From contig CAKQXD010000014.1 in the NCBI GenBank assembly GCA_934281605.1, positions 1 through 53,375 of the forward strand: DNA of 53,375 nt, given 5' to 3'. This DNA comes from an uncultured Clostridia bacterium. GTDB lineage: Bacteria > Bacillota > Clostridia > Peptostreptococcales > Anaerovoracaceae. The notes under the pieces are model-generated. The model saw only the letters and a program-made list of their open reading frames with translations. It searched no databases and was not told the origin of the DNA. The position numbers and the translations under genes are program-made. Shown here in pieces: positions 41,314 through 50,137 of this stretch. Numbering within the stretch: position 1 is the stretch's first letter; every line of letters starts with the position of its first letter.

Positions 41314-43267
41314 AAATGCGGGATTCTGTTTTGGAGTCAAGCAAGCTATTGAAAAGGCTGAGAAAGCGGCGGAGCAGAATCCAGGGGAGATCTATTCCAT
41401 GGGATCGCTGATCCACAATGAACGGGTGACAAAAGATCTGGAAAAGAAAGGGATCCGTGTCATCGAAAGCCTGGATGAGATAGAGATCCCGGAAAGTGAT
41501 GAAGAGACCTCGTATGAGTTGGCGGGACCGAAGGTGATCATCCGTTCTCATGGAGAAGGGAGAGCACTTTATGAAAAGGCTTCGGCGCAGGGAATACAGC
41601 TCATCGACGCAACCTGCCCTTTTGTGGCGAGGATCCATCATCTGGTCAATGATACGGACAAGCAGGTGGTGATCGTGGGTGACCGGAATCATCCGGAGGT
41701 TCTGGGAATCTCTGGATGGTGTACAAAGCCGGCAATCATCGTCAGCTCGTATGAAGAAGCCTGCGGGATCGCGGAGGACGATCTTTTTGTGGTGACGCAG
41801 ACAACGATCCGGGAGCAGATGCTGCAGGATGTACTGCGGGCGCTGGAGGATCAGGGAAAAAAATATCAGGTGAACAACACTATTTGTAACGCTACTTCCA
41901 GACGGCAGGAATCCTGTGAAAAATTAGCACAGGATTCGGACCTTATGGTGGTTGTTGGTGGCAAAAACAGTTCAAACACCAAAAAGTTGTATGAAATTTC
42001 TAAAAAAAATTGTGCAAACAGCTATTTTGTTGAAAATATTGATGATTTACCGTTGAAAGAAGTTGCAAAATGTAATAGAATAGGAATAGCGGCGGGTGCC
42101 TCGACACCCGAATGCACTATTAAGGAGGTTATTGCCAGAATGAGTGATGTTACACTTGAAAACAACGAATTAAACATGAACGATCTTATGGATGAAATCG
42201 AAAAATCCTTAAGATTACCAAGAGGTGGCGAAATTGTCACAGGAAAAGTACACCAGGTAACGGACAAGGAAGTCATCGTAAACCTGGGATGCAAGAAAGA
42301 CGGTATTCTGCCTATCTCAGAAGTGAGCCTGGAAGAAGGACAGACTTTAGCAGATGCCTTCAAAGTTGATGACGAAATCAAAGCAAAGGTTATCAAAACA
42401 GACGACGGAGACGGTGGAATCTTACTTTCAAAGAAAAAGTTGGAAATCAGTGCAAATTGGGAAGAAATCGTAAAAGCACTTGAAGATAAAACAGTTCTTG
42501 AAGTTAAAGTGACTAGACCGGTAAATGGCGGTGTAATCGCTGAGTACAAGGAAGTTTCCGGATTTATTCCGCTCTCCCAGCTGTCCGATCACTACGTTGA
42601 AAACGCAGAAGAGTTCGTAGGACAGACAATGGAAGTCAGAGTTTCCAGAGTTGATCAGAGAAGAAACAGAGCAGTATTCTCTCACAAGCTGTTCCTGAAC
42701 GAAGAAAAGGATAAGCTGGTTGCAGAAATCTGGGAAAACCTGAATGTAGACGATGTAGTAGAAGGTACTGTAATGAGATTCACAGATTATGGTGCATTTG
42801 TTGACATCGGCGGCATCGACGGTCTGCTTCACATTTCTGAGATTTCCTGGGGCAAGCTGAAGCACCCGCAGGAAGTTCTGAGCATTGGTCAGAAGATCAA
42901 CGTCAAGGTTCTTTCCATGAACGCAGAAAAAGGAAAGATTTCCCTGGGTCTCAAGCAGAACCAGCCGGAACCTTGGAGCGTAATCGACGAAAACTATCAG
43001 GTTGGACAGGTTATCGAAGGCAAGGTAGTACAGATCAAGGATTACGGTGCATTCGTAGAACTGGAACCGGGTCTCGACGGACTGGTACATATTTCTGAAG
43101 TTGCTCATAAGCGCGTTGGAAACATCAACGACGAGCTGGAAATCGGACAGATCGTTCAGGCTAAGATCCTCGAAATCGACAAGGATCGTAAGCGGATCAG
43201 CCTCAGCATCAGAGAAACAATCGAACCTCCTACAGAGGACGAAGCTCAGGAAGCTGACGCAGAATAA
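41291..43267 (+). CDS. ispH-rpsA: IspH-ribosomal protein S1 fusion
   Basis: A 658-residue two-part protein. Residues 1-280 are 4-hydroxy-3-methylbut-2-enyl diphosphate reductase (IspH/LytB) with cluster ligands Cys13, Cys109 and Cys199; it makes isopentenyl and dimethylallyl diphosphate, the last step of the MEP pathway. Residues 300-650 contain four S1 RNA-binding domains, of which the third and fourth carry the classic GAFVDIGGIDGLLHISE-type and GAFVELEPGLDGLVHISE-type motifs. This fusion is known in Clostridia. Codon usage changes at the joint, where a strong internal ribosome site precedes ATG 42140. Confidence 0.95.
   Translation: MKEIRRAENAGFCFGVKQAIEKAEKAAEQNPGEIYSMGSLIHNERVTKDLEKKGIRVIESLDEIEIPESDEETSYELAGPKVIIRSHGEGRALYEKASAQGIQLIDATCPFVARIHHLVNDTDKQVVIVGDRNHPEVLGISGWCTKPAIIVSSYEEACGIAEDDLFVVTQTTIREQMLQDVLRALEDQGKKYQVNNTICNATSRRQESCEKLAQDSDLMVVVGGKNSSNTKKLYEISKKNCANSYFVENIDDLPLKEVAKCNRIGIAAGASTPECTIKEVIARMSDVTLENNELNMNDLMDEIEKSLRLPRGGEIVTGKVHQVTDKEVIVNLGCKKDGILPISEVSLEEGQTLADAFKVDDEIKAKVIKTDDGDGGILLSKKKLEISANWEEIVKALEDKTVLEVKVTRPVNGGVIAEYKEVSGFIPLSQLSDHYVENAEEFVGQTMEVRVSRVDQRRNRAVFSHKLFLNEEKDKLVAEIWENLNVDDVVEGTVMRFTDYGAFVDIGGIDGLLHISEISWGKLKHPQEVLSIGQKINVKVLSMNAEKGKISLGLKQNQPEPWSVIDENYQVGQVIEGKVVQIKDYGAFVELEPGLDGLVHISEVAHKRVGNINDELEIGQIVQAKILEIDKDRKRISLSIRETIEPPTEDEAQEADAE
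42122..42142 (+). promoter_or_regulatory. Possible internal ribosome site for free S1
   Basis: AAGGAGG at 42122-42128 precedes an in-frame ATG at 42140-42142 (codon 284 of the fusion), spacing 11 bases, exactly at the IspH-S1 junction. It could allow separate synthesis of the S1 part (about 375 residues) from the same mRNA. Confidence 0.6.
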
Positions 43268-43280
43268 GAAAGCAAGAGAG

Positions 43281-43306
43281 AGGCAGCCAATGGCTGCTTC
43301 TTTTTT
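43281..43306 (+). terminator. Rho-independent terminator
   Basis: GCAGCC (43283-43288) pairs with GGCTGC (43292-43297), extended by a G.U pair, with a T run after it. It ends the ispH-rpsA transcript. Confidence 0.8.
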
Positions 43307-43355
43307 CTTATAAACGTGTATTTGCTATCCTCGAAAAAGAACAAAGGAGAAGTTC

Positions 43356-44321
43356 ATGAAGAAAATACTTGTCAGCCGGTGCTTGTACGGGGACAAGCCG
43401 GTACGCTACGATGGCAAAACAAAAGAAGAAAGGAATCCCCGTTTCTTGAAGTGGAAAGAGGATGACAGACTGATTCCGGTTTGTCCGGAAGTGGATGGGG
43501 GTCTTCCTGTGCCTCGGACGGATGCGCAGCGGGTCGGTAATCAGGTGATTACCAGAGACGGCAGAGATGTGACAAGAGAATATCGCAAAGGCGCAGAAAT
43601 CGCTTTGGAGCAGGCTTTGCAGGAAGATGTACTGTGTGCCGTGCTGAAGGAAAAAAGCCCGTCGTGCGGCAGCAGCAGGGTGTATGATGGAACGTTTGAA
43701 GGAACCTTGATCGAAGGTCAGGGCCTGACGACGGAGATGCTGCGGGAAGCCGGGATCCGGGTCTATTCCGAAGAAGAGCTGGATCTGGTGGAGCAGATGG
43801 TGAATGGAAGGGAAAACATCGTCCTCATCGGTATGCCGGCATGTGGGAAGAGCGTGACCGGGGTTGTCCTGGCTAAGAGCCTGCAGATGAATTTCCTGGA
43901 TACAGATCTTCTGATCCAGGAGACTGCAGGAAAGGGACTGCAGGACATTATCAATGAGGATGGGATGGAGTCGTTTAAGCAGCTGGAAGAAGAGGTTTTA
44001 TGTGATGTACAGGCAACCCATACGGTGATTGCAACCGGAGGCAGTGCAGTGTATTATCCGAAGGCTATGGAACATCTGAAAAAGCTGGGGCGGATCGTGT
44101 ATATCCATGTTTCGGTGGAGACGATTTTGCAGCGGCTCAACAATATTACGACCAGAGGCGTTGCCATGAGCAGGGATCAGGGGATAGCGGAACTGTATGA
44201 GGAGCGGAAGCCGCTGTATGAAAAGTATGCGGAAGTTACCGCGGAGTCTGGCGGCGGCTCCATGGAAGAAACGGTAGCGGATATCGTCGAGAAGATGGAG
44301 GAATTGCATAAGAGTTTGTAG
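43356..44321 (+). CDS. DUF523-shikimate kinase-like fusion
   Basis: A 321-residue two-domain protein. Residues 1-145 are DUF523 ('VSRCLYGDKPVRYDGK', 'PVCPEVDGGLPVPR', 'KEKSPSCGSS'), a small thiol-rich family of unknown function. Residues 150-321 are shikimate-kinase-like: Walker A GMPACGKS, FLDTDLLIQ (phosphate and substrate Asp), TGGSAVYY and ERKPLYEKYAE. Compared with AroK, the FRxxE substrate motif is FKQLE (Lys for Arg) and the lid carries RGVAM. It may be a shikimate kinase, or phosphorylate something else. It stands alone with an AAAGGAG site and a downstream terminator. Confidence 0.8.
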   Translation: MKKILVSRCLYGDKPVRYDGKTKEERNPRFLKWKEDDRLIPVCPEVDGGLPVPRTDAQRVGNQVITRDGRDVTREYRKGAEIALEQALQEDVLCAVLKEKSPSCGSSRVYDGTFEGTLIEGQGLTTEMLREAGIRVYSEEELDLVEQMVNGRENIVLIGMPACGKSVTGVVLAKSLQMNFLDTDLLIQETAGKGLQDIINEDGMESFKQLEEEVLCDVQATHTVIATGGSAVYYPKAMEHLKKLGRIVYIHVSVETILQRLNNITTRGVAMSRDQGIAELYEERKPLYEKYAEVTAESGGGSMEETVADIVEKMEELHKSL

Positions 44322-44420
44322 TGCGAACGTGATAATGTGACGATGCTGGGAGCACAGAAGGAAGACGTGTATCGGCAGCGACGGGTATTACATGTTCGGC
44401 AGATACCTGAAAAAATTGTA

Positions 44421-44471
44421 AAAAAGCCATGGGCAGAGGGCGGATTGCCGGTTCTGCTTCATGGCTTTTTT
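44421..44471. terminator. Bidirectional terminator
   Basis: AAAAAGCCATG (44421-44431) pairs with CATGGCTTTTT (44460 on), with an inner GCAGA/TCTGC stem and A/T runs on both sides. It serves the DUF523 gene and the convergent recN. Confidence 0.87.
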
Positions 44472-44512
44472 GTTCTATATCATAATGTGTGTTTATTCTG
44501 CTTTGTTTCGCA

Positions 44513-46132
44513 TTATTTTGACGACTGGATCAGTTCTTCGGCGGACCTGAGGGTGGTTTCGGTGATGGTGGCGCCGCCCAGAAGTCTGGCGATTTCCTGA
44601 ACCTTTTCTTCCGGTACCAGTTCTGTGATCGTCGTGTAGGTCGAAGAATCATCTGTCTGTTTTTCGATCTTATAGTTATGCTCCCCAAAGGCCGCGATTT
44701 GCGGCAGGTGGGTGATGCAGATGATCTGATGGGTCCGGGCGATTTCCCGCAGCTTGCGGCCGACCACGCTGGCTGCGATGCCGCTGATGCCGCTGTCGAT
44801 TTCATCGAAGATCATGGTTGGGATTTCATCGTAATCGCCGGTGATTTTCTTGAACGCCAGCATGATCCGGGACATTTCACCTCCGGAAGCGATCTTGCTG
44901 AGAGGCTTCAATGGTTCCCCGCGGTTGGTGCTGATGAGGAATTCCACGCTGTCGAAGCCCTCTGCAGTCAGGTGCTCCGCCTGTTTGAAGCTGATAGAGA
45001 ATTTGGCGTCGTTGAAATTGAGCTGAGTCAGTTCTTCTGTAATTTTCTGTTCCAGCTGTGCTGCCGCTTCCTTTCGAGCATTGGAAAGATCTTCGCAGGC
45101 GGCCAGCAGTTCCTGGCGTTGCTGTGCCAGATGACTTTCCAGCTGTTCCTTTAAAGCATCGGCATTTTCGATACCGGACAGCTTTTCTTCCAGTTCCTGT
45201 GCGTAGGCGATCAGTTCTTCGATGGATTTGCCGTGCTTGTTTTTCAGGCGTTTCAAGAGGTCGCTGCGTTCGATGGTTTCATCCAGTTCTTCCGGAGAAA
45301 ATACCGTATTGTCGCGGCAGTCCCGCACGGAGGAAGCAATGTCTTCCAGCTCGTAGTAAAGCTCATTTGTGCGCTGACTCAGTTCGGAAAGATCCTGAGA
45401 ATAAGATGCGATTTCTGTCAGATTGTCCGCTATGTGTTTGATAGCGGACAGGGCGGAGCATTCGTCTTCCGATGCGATCTGATAGGCTCCCGCCAGATTT
45501 TCGTAGATCTGTCCACTGTTCTGAAGAAGCTCGAGCCGTTCTTCCAGCTCTGCATCTTCTCCAATCTGCAGATGCGCATTCTGCAGCTCTTCCAGTTCAT
45601 ATGCCATGAAATCCTGTTCCCGTTGATTTTTCGCCGTTTCTTCCAGCAGGGCCTTCAGCCGGGCACGAAGCGCTGTATAGGTTTCGTAAAGCCGCTGGAC
45701 TTTTTCTTTGGCGGGAAGGATCCGGTCTTTCTGGTAAAGATCGACCAGATGGATGTGGTAGTCCGGGTTCAGCAGCGACTGATGGTCGTACTGTCCGTGG
45801 ATGTCCGCCAGTTTTTTGCACAGAGCGTTCAGGTGTCCCAGCGTCACGATCTCATCGTTGATGCGGCAGATATTTTTACCGGATGCGGAAACCTCTCGCG
45901 TGATGATGTACTCGGTATTTTTATCTTCTGCGATCATCTGGATGACGGCTTTTTTCGTGCCGGAGCGGACATAGGCAGTGTCTGCACGGCTGCCCAGTGC
46001 CAGGCTGATGGCTTCCACGGCGACGGATTTTCCGGCGCCGGTTTCACCGGTGATGGTGTTGAGACCGTCGTGAAAGTCGATTTCTGCTTTTTCTATCGTT
46101 GCAAAGTTTTTAATACTGATGTGTCTGATCAT
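44513..46132 (-). CDS. recN: DNA repair protein RecN
   Basis: A 539-residue SMC-like ATPase. Walker A is GETGAGKS (about 30-37), the signature is in 'LSKIASGGEMSRIMLAFKKI' and Walker B in 'IPTMIFDEIDSGISG'; the middle (about 150-370) is coiled-coil. 'KKLADIHGQYDHQSLL' (about 110-125) is characteristic of RecN. It joins broken DNA ends in double-strand break repair. It lies 40 bases downstream of argR and is probably co-transcribed, the arrangement common in Firmicutes. Length is at the short end of the family. Confidence 0.94.
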   Translation of the reverse strand: MIRHISIKNFATIEKAEIDFHDGLNTITGETGAGKSVAVEAISLALGSRADTAYVRSGTKKAVIQMIAEDKNTEYIITREVSASGKNICRINDEIVTLGHLNALCKKLADIHGQYDHQSLLNPDYHIHLVDLYQKDRILPAKEKVQRLYETYTALRARLKALLEETAKNQREQDFMAYELEELQNAHLQIGEDAELEERLELLQNSGQIYENLAGAYQIASEDECSALSAIKHIADNLTEIASYSQDLSELSQRTNELYYELEDIASSVRDCRDNTVFSPEELDETIERSDLLKRLKNKHGKSIEELIAYAQELEEKLSGIENADALKEQLESHLAQQRQELLAACEDLSNARKEAAAQLEQKITEELTQLNFNDAKFSISFKQAEHLTAEGFDSVEFLISTNRGEPLKPLSKIASGGEMSRIMLAFKKITGDYDEIPTMIFDEIDSGISGIAASVVGRKLREIARTHQIICITHLPQIAAFGEHNYKIEKQTDDSSTYTTITELVPEEKVQEIARLLGGATITETTLRSAEELIQSSK

Positions 46133-46172
46133 AGCGTTACAACCTCGCTGACAGGCGAACAGCCTGCCGTGT

Positions 46173-46625
46173 CTATTTTTTCAGCATATTGTTGAGAAAC
46201 TCTACTACAATTGGAGAGTTTTTAGGATCATCGGTGACGAACATGATGGTATTGTCGCCGGCAACCGATCCGATGACATGAGGGATCCCCGAGGAATCCA
46301 GTGCTTCCGCTGCAGCGCTGGCGCAGCCGGAAAGAGTTTTCAGCAGGACGATGTTTCCGGAGTAGGTCGTAGACTTGACCGTTTCCCGAAAAATGTTGGA
46401 CAGACGCCCGGAAATCGGGGTGTCGTTGGTCGCTGCGGCCGCATATTTATACTTCCCTGTTGAAGAAAGGATCTTGATCAGGTGCAGTTCCTTGATGTCT
46501 CTTGAAATGGTTGCCTGTGTTACTTCATATCCAAATTCGCGAAGCAGGGAGGCCAGCTTATCCTGTGTTTCGATCTCATATGTTTCAATGAGTTCGAGTA
46601 TTTTGTTCTGTCTGGAAATTCGCAT
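46173..46625 (-). CDS. argR: Arginine repressor
   Basis: A 150-residue ArgR. The winged helix-turn-helix is at about 1-70 ('SRQNKILELIETYEIETQDKLASLL', 'VTQATISRDIKELHL') and the arginine-binding, oligomerisation domain at about 80-150, with 'GSVAGDNTIMFVTDD' holding the conserved Gly-Asp-Asn arginine site. It represses arginine biosynthesis when arginine is high. The start ATG has GGAGGAAT upstream. recN follows it on the same strand. Confidence 0.95.
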   Translation of the reverse strand: MRISRQNKILELIETYEIETQDKLASLLREFGYEVTQATISRDIKELHLIKILSSTGKYKYAAAATNDTPISGRLSNIFRETVKSTTYSGNIVLLKTLSGCASAAAEALDSSGIPHVIGSVAGDNTIMFVTDDPKNSPIVVEFLNNMLKK

Positions 46626-46717
46626 ATCAATTCCTCCGAAATAGTATCTCTAAGATGTCGTGACCCGCTGATTTCTGAAAGTCCAAATTCCTGCAGCGGG
46701 ACTGTGATTTACTTATA

Positions 46718-46740
46718 ATTATACCATATTATGAAAAAAA
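46718..46740 (-). promoter_or_regulatory. Promoter region of argR-recN
   Basis: On the minus strand TATAAT occurs at 46723-46718, about 93 bases before argR. Immediately upstream on the + strand, TTATGAAAAAAATACGCAAG (46728-46747) resembles an ARG box with a one-base insertion, which would suit autoregulation; that part is weak. Confidence 0.5.
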
Positions 46741-46816
46741 TACGCAAGGCATATGTCATGAATGGGTCGAAATCTTTTTTCCTCATTTTTTCTATCATAC
46801 CATAGTAATTTCATGG

Positions 46817-46844
46817 TTGCAAACATATGTTTGTATGCTATACT
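46817..46844 (+). promoter_or_regulatory. ruvC promoter with SOS-box-like palindrome
   Basis: TTGCAA at 46817-46822 and TATACT at 46839-46844 are 16 bases apart. Between them CAAACATATGTTTG (46820-46833) is a perfect palindrome that keeps the AAC-N4-GTT core of the Bacillus LexA box, differing at the two outer G/C positions. It overlaps the -35 element, where a repressor would block transcription. ruvAB genes are SOS-controlled in many bacteria. Confidence 0.7.
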
Positions 46845-46880
46845 AATAGTTGAGAAAAAACAGCAAGGACAACGGATAAG

Positions 46881-47384
46881 ATGAAAATTTTAGGCATCGA
46901 CCCGGGTTATGCGATCCTGGGGTATGGAGTAGTAGAGAAAATAGGAAACAAGTTTAAAGTATGTGATTATGGGGCTATCACCACGGATGCGGGAACGCCC
47001 ATGACAGAACGTCTGGAGCATCTGTATGATTCTTTGCGGGAGATCATTGAGGAGCATCGTCCCGATGTGGCCTCCATCGAAGAACTGTTTTTTAATACCA
47101 ACGCCAAGACTGCGATTTTAGTAGGGCAGGCCAGAGGAGTCGCGATCCTCGCCTGCGTCAAGGGCGGACTGGAAATCGAAGAATATACACCGCTGCAGAT
47201 CAAGCAGGCCCTCGTGGGCTACGGTCGGGCGGATAAAAAACAGGTACAGATCATGGTCAAGACCATCCTGAACCTGAAGGAAATACCGAAGCCGGACGAT
47301 ACGGCGGATGCGCTGGCGGCAGCCATCTGCCACGGACATTCGGCAGATACGAGAAAAATGCTGAGGGAGATCAAACTGAAATGA
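46881..47384 (+). CDS. ruvC: Holliday junction resolvase RuvC
   Basis: A 167-residue RNase H-fold nuclease. The active-site acids are in 'ILGIDPGYAILGYGV' (Asp7), 'IEELFF' (Glu near 67) and 'DDTADALAAAICHGH' (Asp near 140). It cuts Holliday junctions brought to it by RuvAB. The stop overlaps ruvA by ATGA, so it is the first gene of the ruv operon, behind the SOS-box-like promoter. Confidence 0.96.
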   Translation: MKILGIDPGYAILGYGVVEKIGNKFKVCDYGAITTDAGTPMTERLEHLYDSLREIIEEHRPDVASIEELFFNTNAKTAILVGQARGVAILACVKGGLEIEEYTPLQIKQALVGYGRADKKQVQIMVKTILNLKEIPKPDDTADALAAAICHGHSADTRKMLREIKLK

Positions 47385-47986
47385 TAGGATTTGTCAAAGG
47401 AACCCTCGCCGAGAAAGGCGCGGGGTATGTTATTATAGAAGCGGGCGGCATTGGATACGAGATCTTCGTTCCGGCCAATTCCGGCGCTTACCTGAGCAGC
47501 GAGGGCGACGAGGTCAAGGTATACACCATGATGAGCGTCCGGGAGGATGACGTCAGCCTTTACGGCTTTTCCCGCAGGGGTGAGCTGGACGCCTTCAAGA
47601 AACTGATTTCCGTCAACGGAGTTGGTGCAAAGGCAGGGATCTCCATTCTCTCTGCGTTTACGCTGGAGCAGCTGCAGGAGGCTATCGCATTTGAGGATGC
47701 AAAGGCTCTGACCAAGGCGAACGGCGTCGGCAAGAAGATCGCAGAGCGTATCGTTCTGGAATTAAAGGATAAATTCGCTGCTCCGGGGGTGGATCCTGGT
47801 GCAGAAGGCGTTTCCCCGCCGGAAGATGGACAGCCGACTGCTGGAGGCGGCAGAGCAGAGGCGGTGGCAGCTCTCATTTCCCTGGGGTACACCAGAGGAG
47901 AGGCAACCAGCGCACTGGCGCATGTGAAGGACAACGATCTTTCTGCGGAAGACTACATTAAAGCAGCGCTGAAGAACCTGATTTAG
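47381..47986 (+). CDS. ruvA: Holliday junction DNA helicase subunit RuvA
   Basis: A 201-residue RuvA. It has the N-terminal OB-fold domain (about 1-62, 'MIGFVKGTL...YEIFVPANS'), tandem helix-hairpin-helix motifs ('LISVNGVGAKAGISIL', 'LTKANGVGKKIAERIV', about 70-125), a Gly/Pro-rich linker (about 130-155) and domain III (about 155-201), which contacts RuvB. The length is typical. It overlaps ruvC by 4 bases and is 45 bases before ruvB. Confidence 0.96.
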   Translation: MIGFVKGTLAEKGAGYVIIEAGGIGYEIFVPANSGAYLSSEGDEVKVYTMMSVREDDVSLYGFSRRGELDAFKKLISVNGVGAKAGISILSAFTLEQLQEAIAFEDAKALTKANGVGKKIAERIVLELKDKFAAPGVDPGAEGVSPPEDGQPTAGGGRAEAVAALISLGYTRGEATSALAHVKDNDLSAEDYIKAALKNLI

Positions 47987-48031
47987 CAGCGCCGGAGGCT
48001 TTGCAGAAAGAAAAGAATATGAGGAATCACT

Positions 48032-49063
48032 ATGGATTATGAAGAACGAATCACCGCGGCGGAGCTGGGGCAGGGCGAAGAACGCTCGGAGATGACCCTG
48101 CGTCCGCAGAAGCTGGAAGACTATATCGGGCAGAAGAAAGCCACGGATAATCTGAAAATATTTATCGAGGCAGCTAAGCTGCGGAATGAACCGCTGGATC
48201 ACGTGCTGTTTTACGGCCCTCCGGGACTTGGTAAGACTACGCTGGCGGGGATCATTTCCAATGAAATGGGAGTGGATATACGGATCACTTCAGGACCGGC
48301 TATCGAACGAGCTGGCGATCTGGCGGCGATCCTGACCAATCTCAATGAAAACGATGTATTGTTTATTGACGAGATCCACCGTCTCAACCGGTCGGTAGAG
48401 GAAGTCCTGTACTCGGCCATGGAGGATTTTGCTCTGGATATCATCATCGGCAAGGGGCCTTCGGCCCGGTCCATTCGTCTGGATATTGCCAAGTTCACAC
48501 TGATCGGGGCCACGACGCGGGCGGGAAGTCTGTCAGCGCCGCTTAGAGACCGTTTCGGCGTCAGCTGCAAGTTTGAAATGTACACGACGGAGGAACTGAA
48601 AAAGATCATTGGAAGATCGGCGGACCTGCTGGGTGTGACGGCGGACGAGCAGTCCATGGAGGAAATGGCAAAGCGCTCCCGGGGAACTCCGCGTGTAGCA
48701 AACAGAATGTTGAAGCGGGTGCGGGACTTTTCTCAGGTCAAGGGAAATGGAGTCATCGATATCGATATCACACAGAAAGCGCTGGATGCGCTGGGTGTGG
48801 ATCACATGGGACTGGAGAGTCTGGATCGGGAGATCCTGCGGACCATCATTGAACGGTTCAAAGGCGGTCCGGTGGGGATCGATACCATCGCGGCATCCAT
48901 CGGAGAAGAACGGGTGACCATTGAAGACGTGTACGAGCCGTATCTGATCCAGGCGGGATTTCTTCATCGGACCCAGAAAGGCAGAGTGGTGTCGGCGCAG
49001 GCGTACAAGCACCTGGGCATCCCGTATGACGAGGAAGAGGTTAACGGTTCAGTCAAGGAATAG
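48032..49063 (+). CDS. ruvB: Holliday junction branch-migration ATPase RuvB
   Basis: A 343-residue AAA+ motor. 'LRPQKLEDYIGQ' is the N-terminal signature, Walker A is GPPGLGKTT (about 62-70), Walker B 'LFIDEIHRLNRSVEE' (about 109-123), then 'GATTRAGSLSAPLRDRFG' (sensor I and arginine finger) and the C-terminal winged-helix domain. It drives branch migration with RuvA. queA begins 12 bases downstream. Confidence 0.97.
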   Translation: MDYEERITAAELGQGEERSEMTLRPQKLEDYIGQKKATDNLKIFIEAAKLRNEPLDHVLFYGPPGLGKTTLAGIISNEMGVDIRITSGPAIERAGDLAAILTNLNENDVLFIDEIHRLNRSVEEVLYSAMEDFALDIIIGKGPSARSIRLDIAKFTLIGATTRAGSLSAPLRDRFGVSCKFEMYTTEELKKIIGRSADLLGVTADEQSMEEMAKRSRGTPRVANRMLKRVRDFSQVKGNGVIDIDITQKALDALGVDHMGLESLDREILRTIIERFKGGPVGIDTIAASIGEERVTIEDVYEPYLIQAGFLHRTQKGRVVSAQAYKHLGIPYDEEEVNGSVKE

Positions 49064-49075
49064 AAGAGGATATAT

Positions 49076-50125
49076 ATGAAGATAGAGGAATTTGATTATC
49101 ATCTGCCGGAGGAGCTGATCGCGCAGAAACCGGCGGAGAAGCGTGATGCATCGCGGCTTTTGGTGGTGCATCGTGATACCGGCGAGACGGAGCATCGGCA
49201 TTTTTATGACATTCTGGAATATTTGAATCCGGGGGACTGCCTGGTGCTGAACAATTCTAAAGTGCTCCCGGCTCGGCTCTTTGGAACGAAGGAAAAGACC
49301 GGGGCCAAGGTGGAATTTCTGCTGATCAAGCGGATCGAGGGCGATCTCTGGGAGACCATGGTAAAGCCGGGCAAGCGGCTGAAACCGGGGGACAGCGTAC
49401 TCTTTTCGGAGAAGCCTTTGCTGCGGGCGGAAGTGAAGGATTACGGAAACGATGGTACACGGCTGGTGGAATTTCAGTATGAAGGTCTGTTTATGGAACG
49501 GCTGGAAGAGCTGGGAAGCATGCCGCTGCCGCCTTACATCGAACGGAGCAGCCAGGAAGAGGATAAAGACCGGTATCAGACGGTGTACTGCGAGGAGGAA
49601 GGCTCTGTAGCGGCGCCGACGGCTGGACTGCACTTTACAGATGAACTGCTGGAGCAGGCGAAAGCCAAGGGCGTGGAGCTGATCTATGTGACGCTGCACG
49701 TGGGAATCGGCACGTTCCGGCCGGTCAAATGCGAGAATATCGAAGAGCATTCCATGCATTTTGAGGAATATCATATCAGCGAGGAAAGCGCAGCGGCTAT
49801 CAACAAGGCCAAGCGGGAAGGTCGGCGGATCATTTCCGTGGGGACGACTTCTACGCGGACGGTGGAGAGCGCGGCGTATTACGATGAAGCGGCTGGATGT
49901 ATGCAGGTGAAGAGTGGAGAAGGCAGCACGGGAATTTTCATTTATCCGGGCTATGAGTTTAAGATCATTGACAGCCTGATCACAAACTTCCATCTGCCGA
50001 AGTCCACGCTGCTGATGCTGATTTCAGCACTGTATGACCGGGAGAAGATCCTGGCGGTATACGAAGAAGCCATTCGGGAAAAGTATCGGTTTTTCAGCTA
50101 TGGTGACGCCATGTTTATTGAATAA
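49076..50125 (+). CDS. queA: S-adenosylmethionine:tRNA ribosyltransferase-isomerase
   Basis: A 349-residue enzyme that forms epoxyqueuosine in tRNA anticodons. Characteristic segments are 'FDYHLPEELIAQKPAEKRDASRLLV' (about 5-29), 'VAAPTAGLHFTDELL' (about 178-192), 'VTLHVGIGTFRPVK' and 'ISVGTTSTRTVES'. The length is standard. It sits between ruvB and a DNA glycosylase gene and two genes upstream of tgt, the preceding step of the same queuosine pathway. Confidence 0.96.
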   Translation: MKIEEFDYHLPEELIAQKPAEKRDASRLLVVHRDTGETEHRHFYDILEYLNPGDCLVLNNSKVLPARLFGTKEKTGAKVEFLLIKRIEGDLWETMVKPGKRLKPGDSVLFSEKPLLRAEVKDYGNDGTRLVEFQYEGLFMERLEELGSMPLPPYIERSSQEEDKDRYQTVYCEEEGSVAAPTAGLHFTDELLEQAKAKGVELIYVTLHVGIGTFRPVKCENIEEHSMHFEEYHISEESAAAINKAKREGRRIISVGTTSTRTVESAAYYDEAAGCMQVKSGEGSTGIFIYPGYEFKIIDSLITNFHLPKSTLLMLISALYDREKILAVYEEAIREKYRFFSYGDAMFIE

Positions 50126-50137
50126 GGAGGCACAGAG

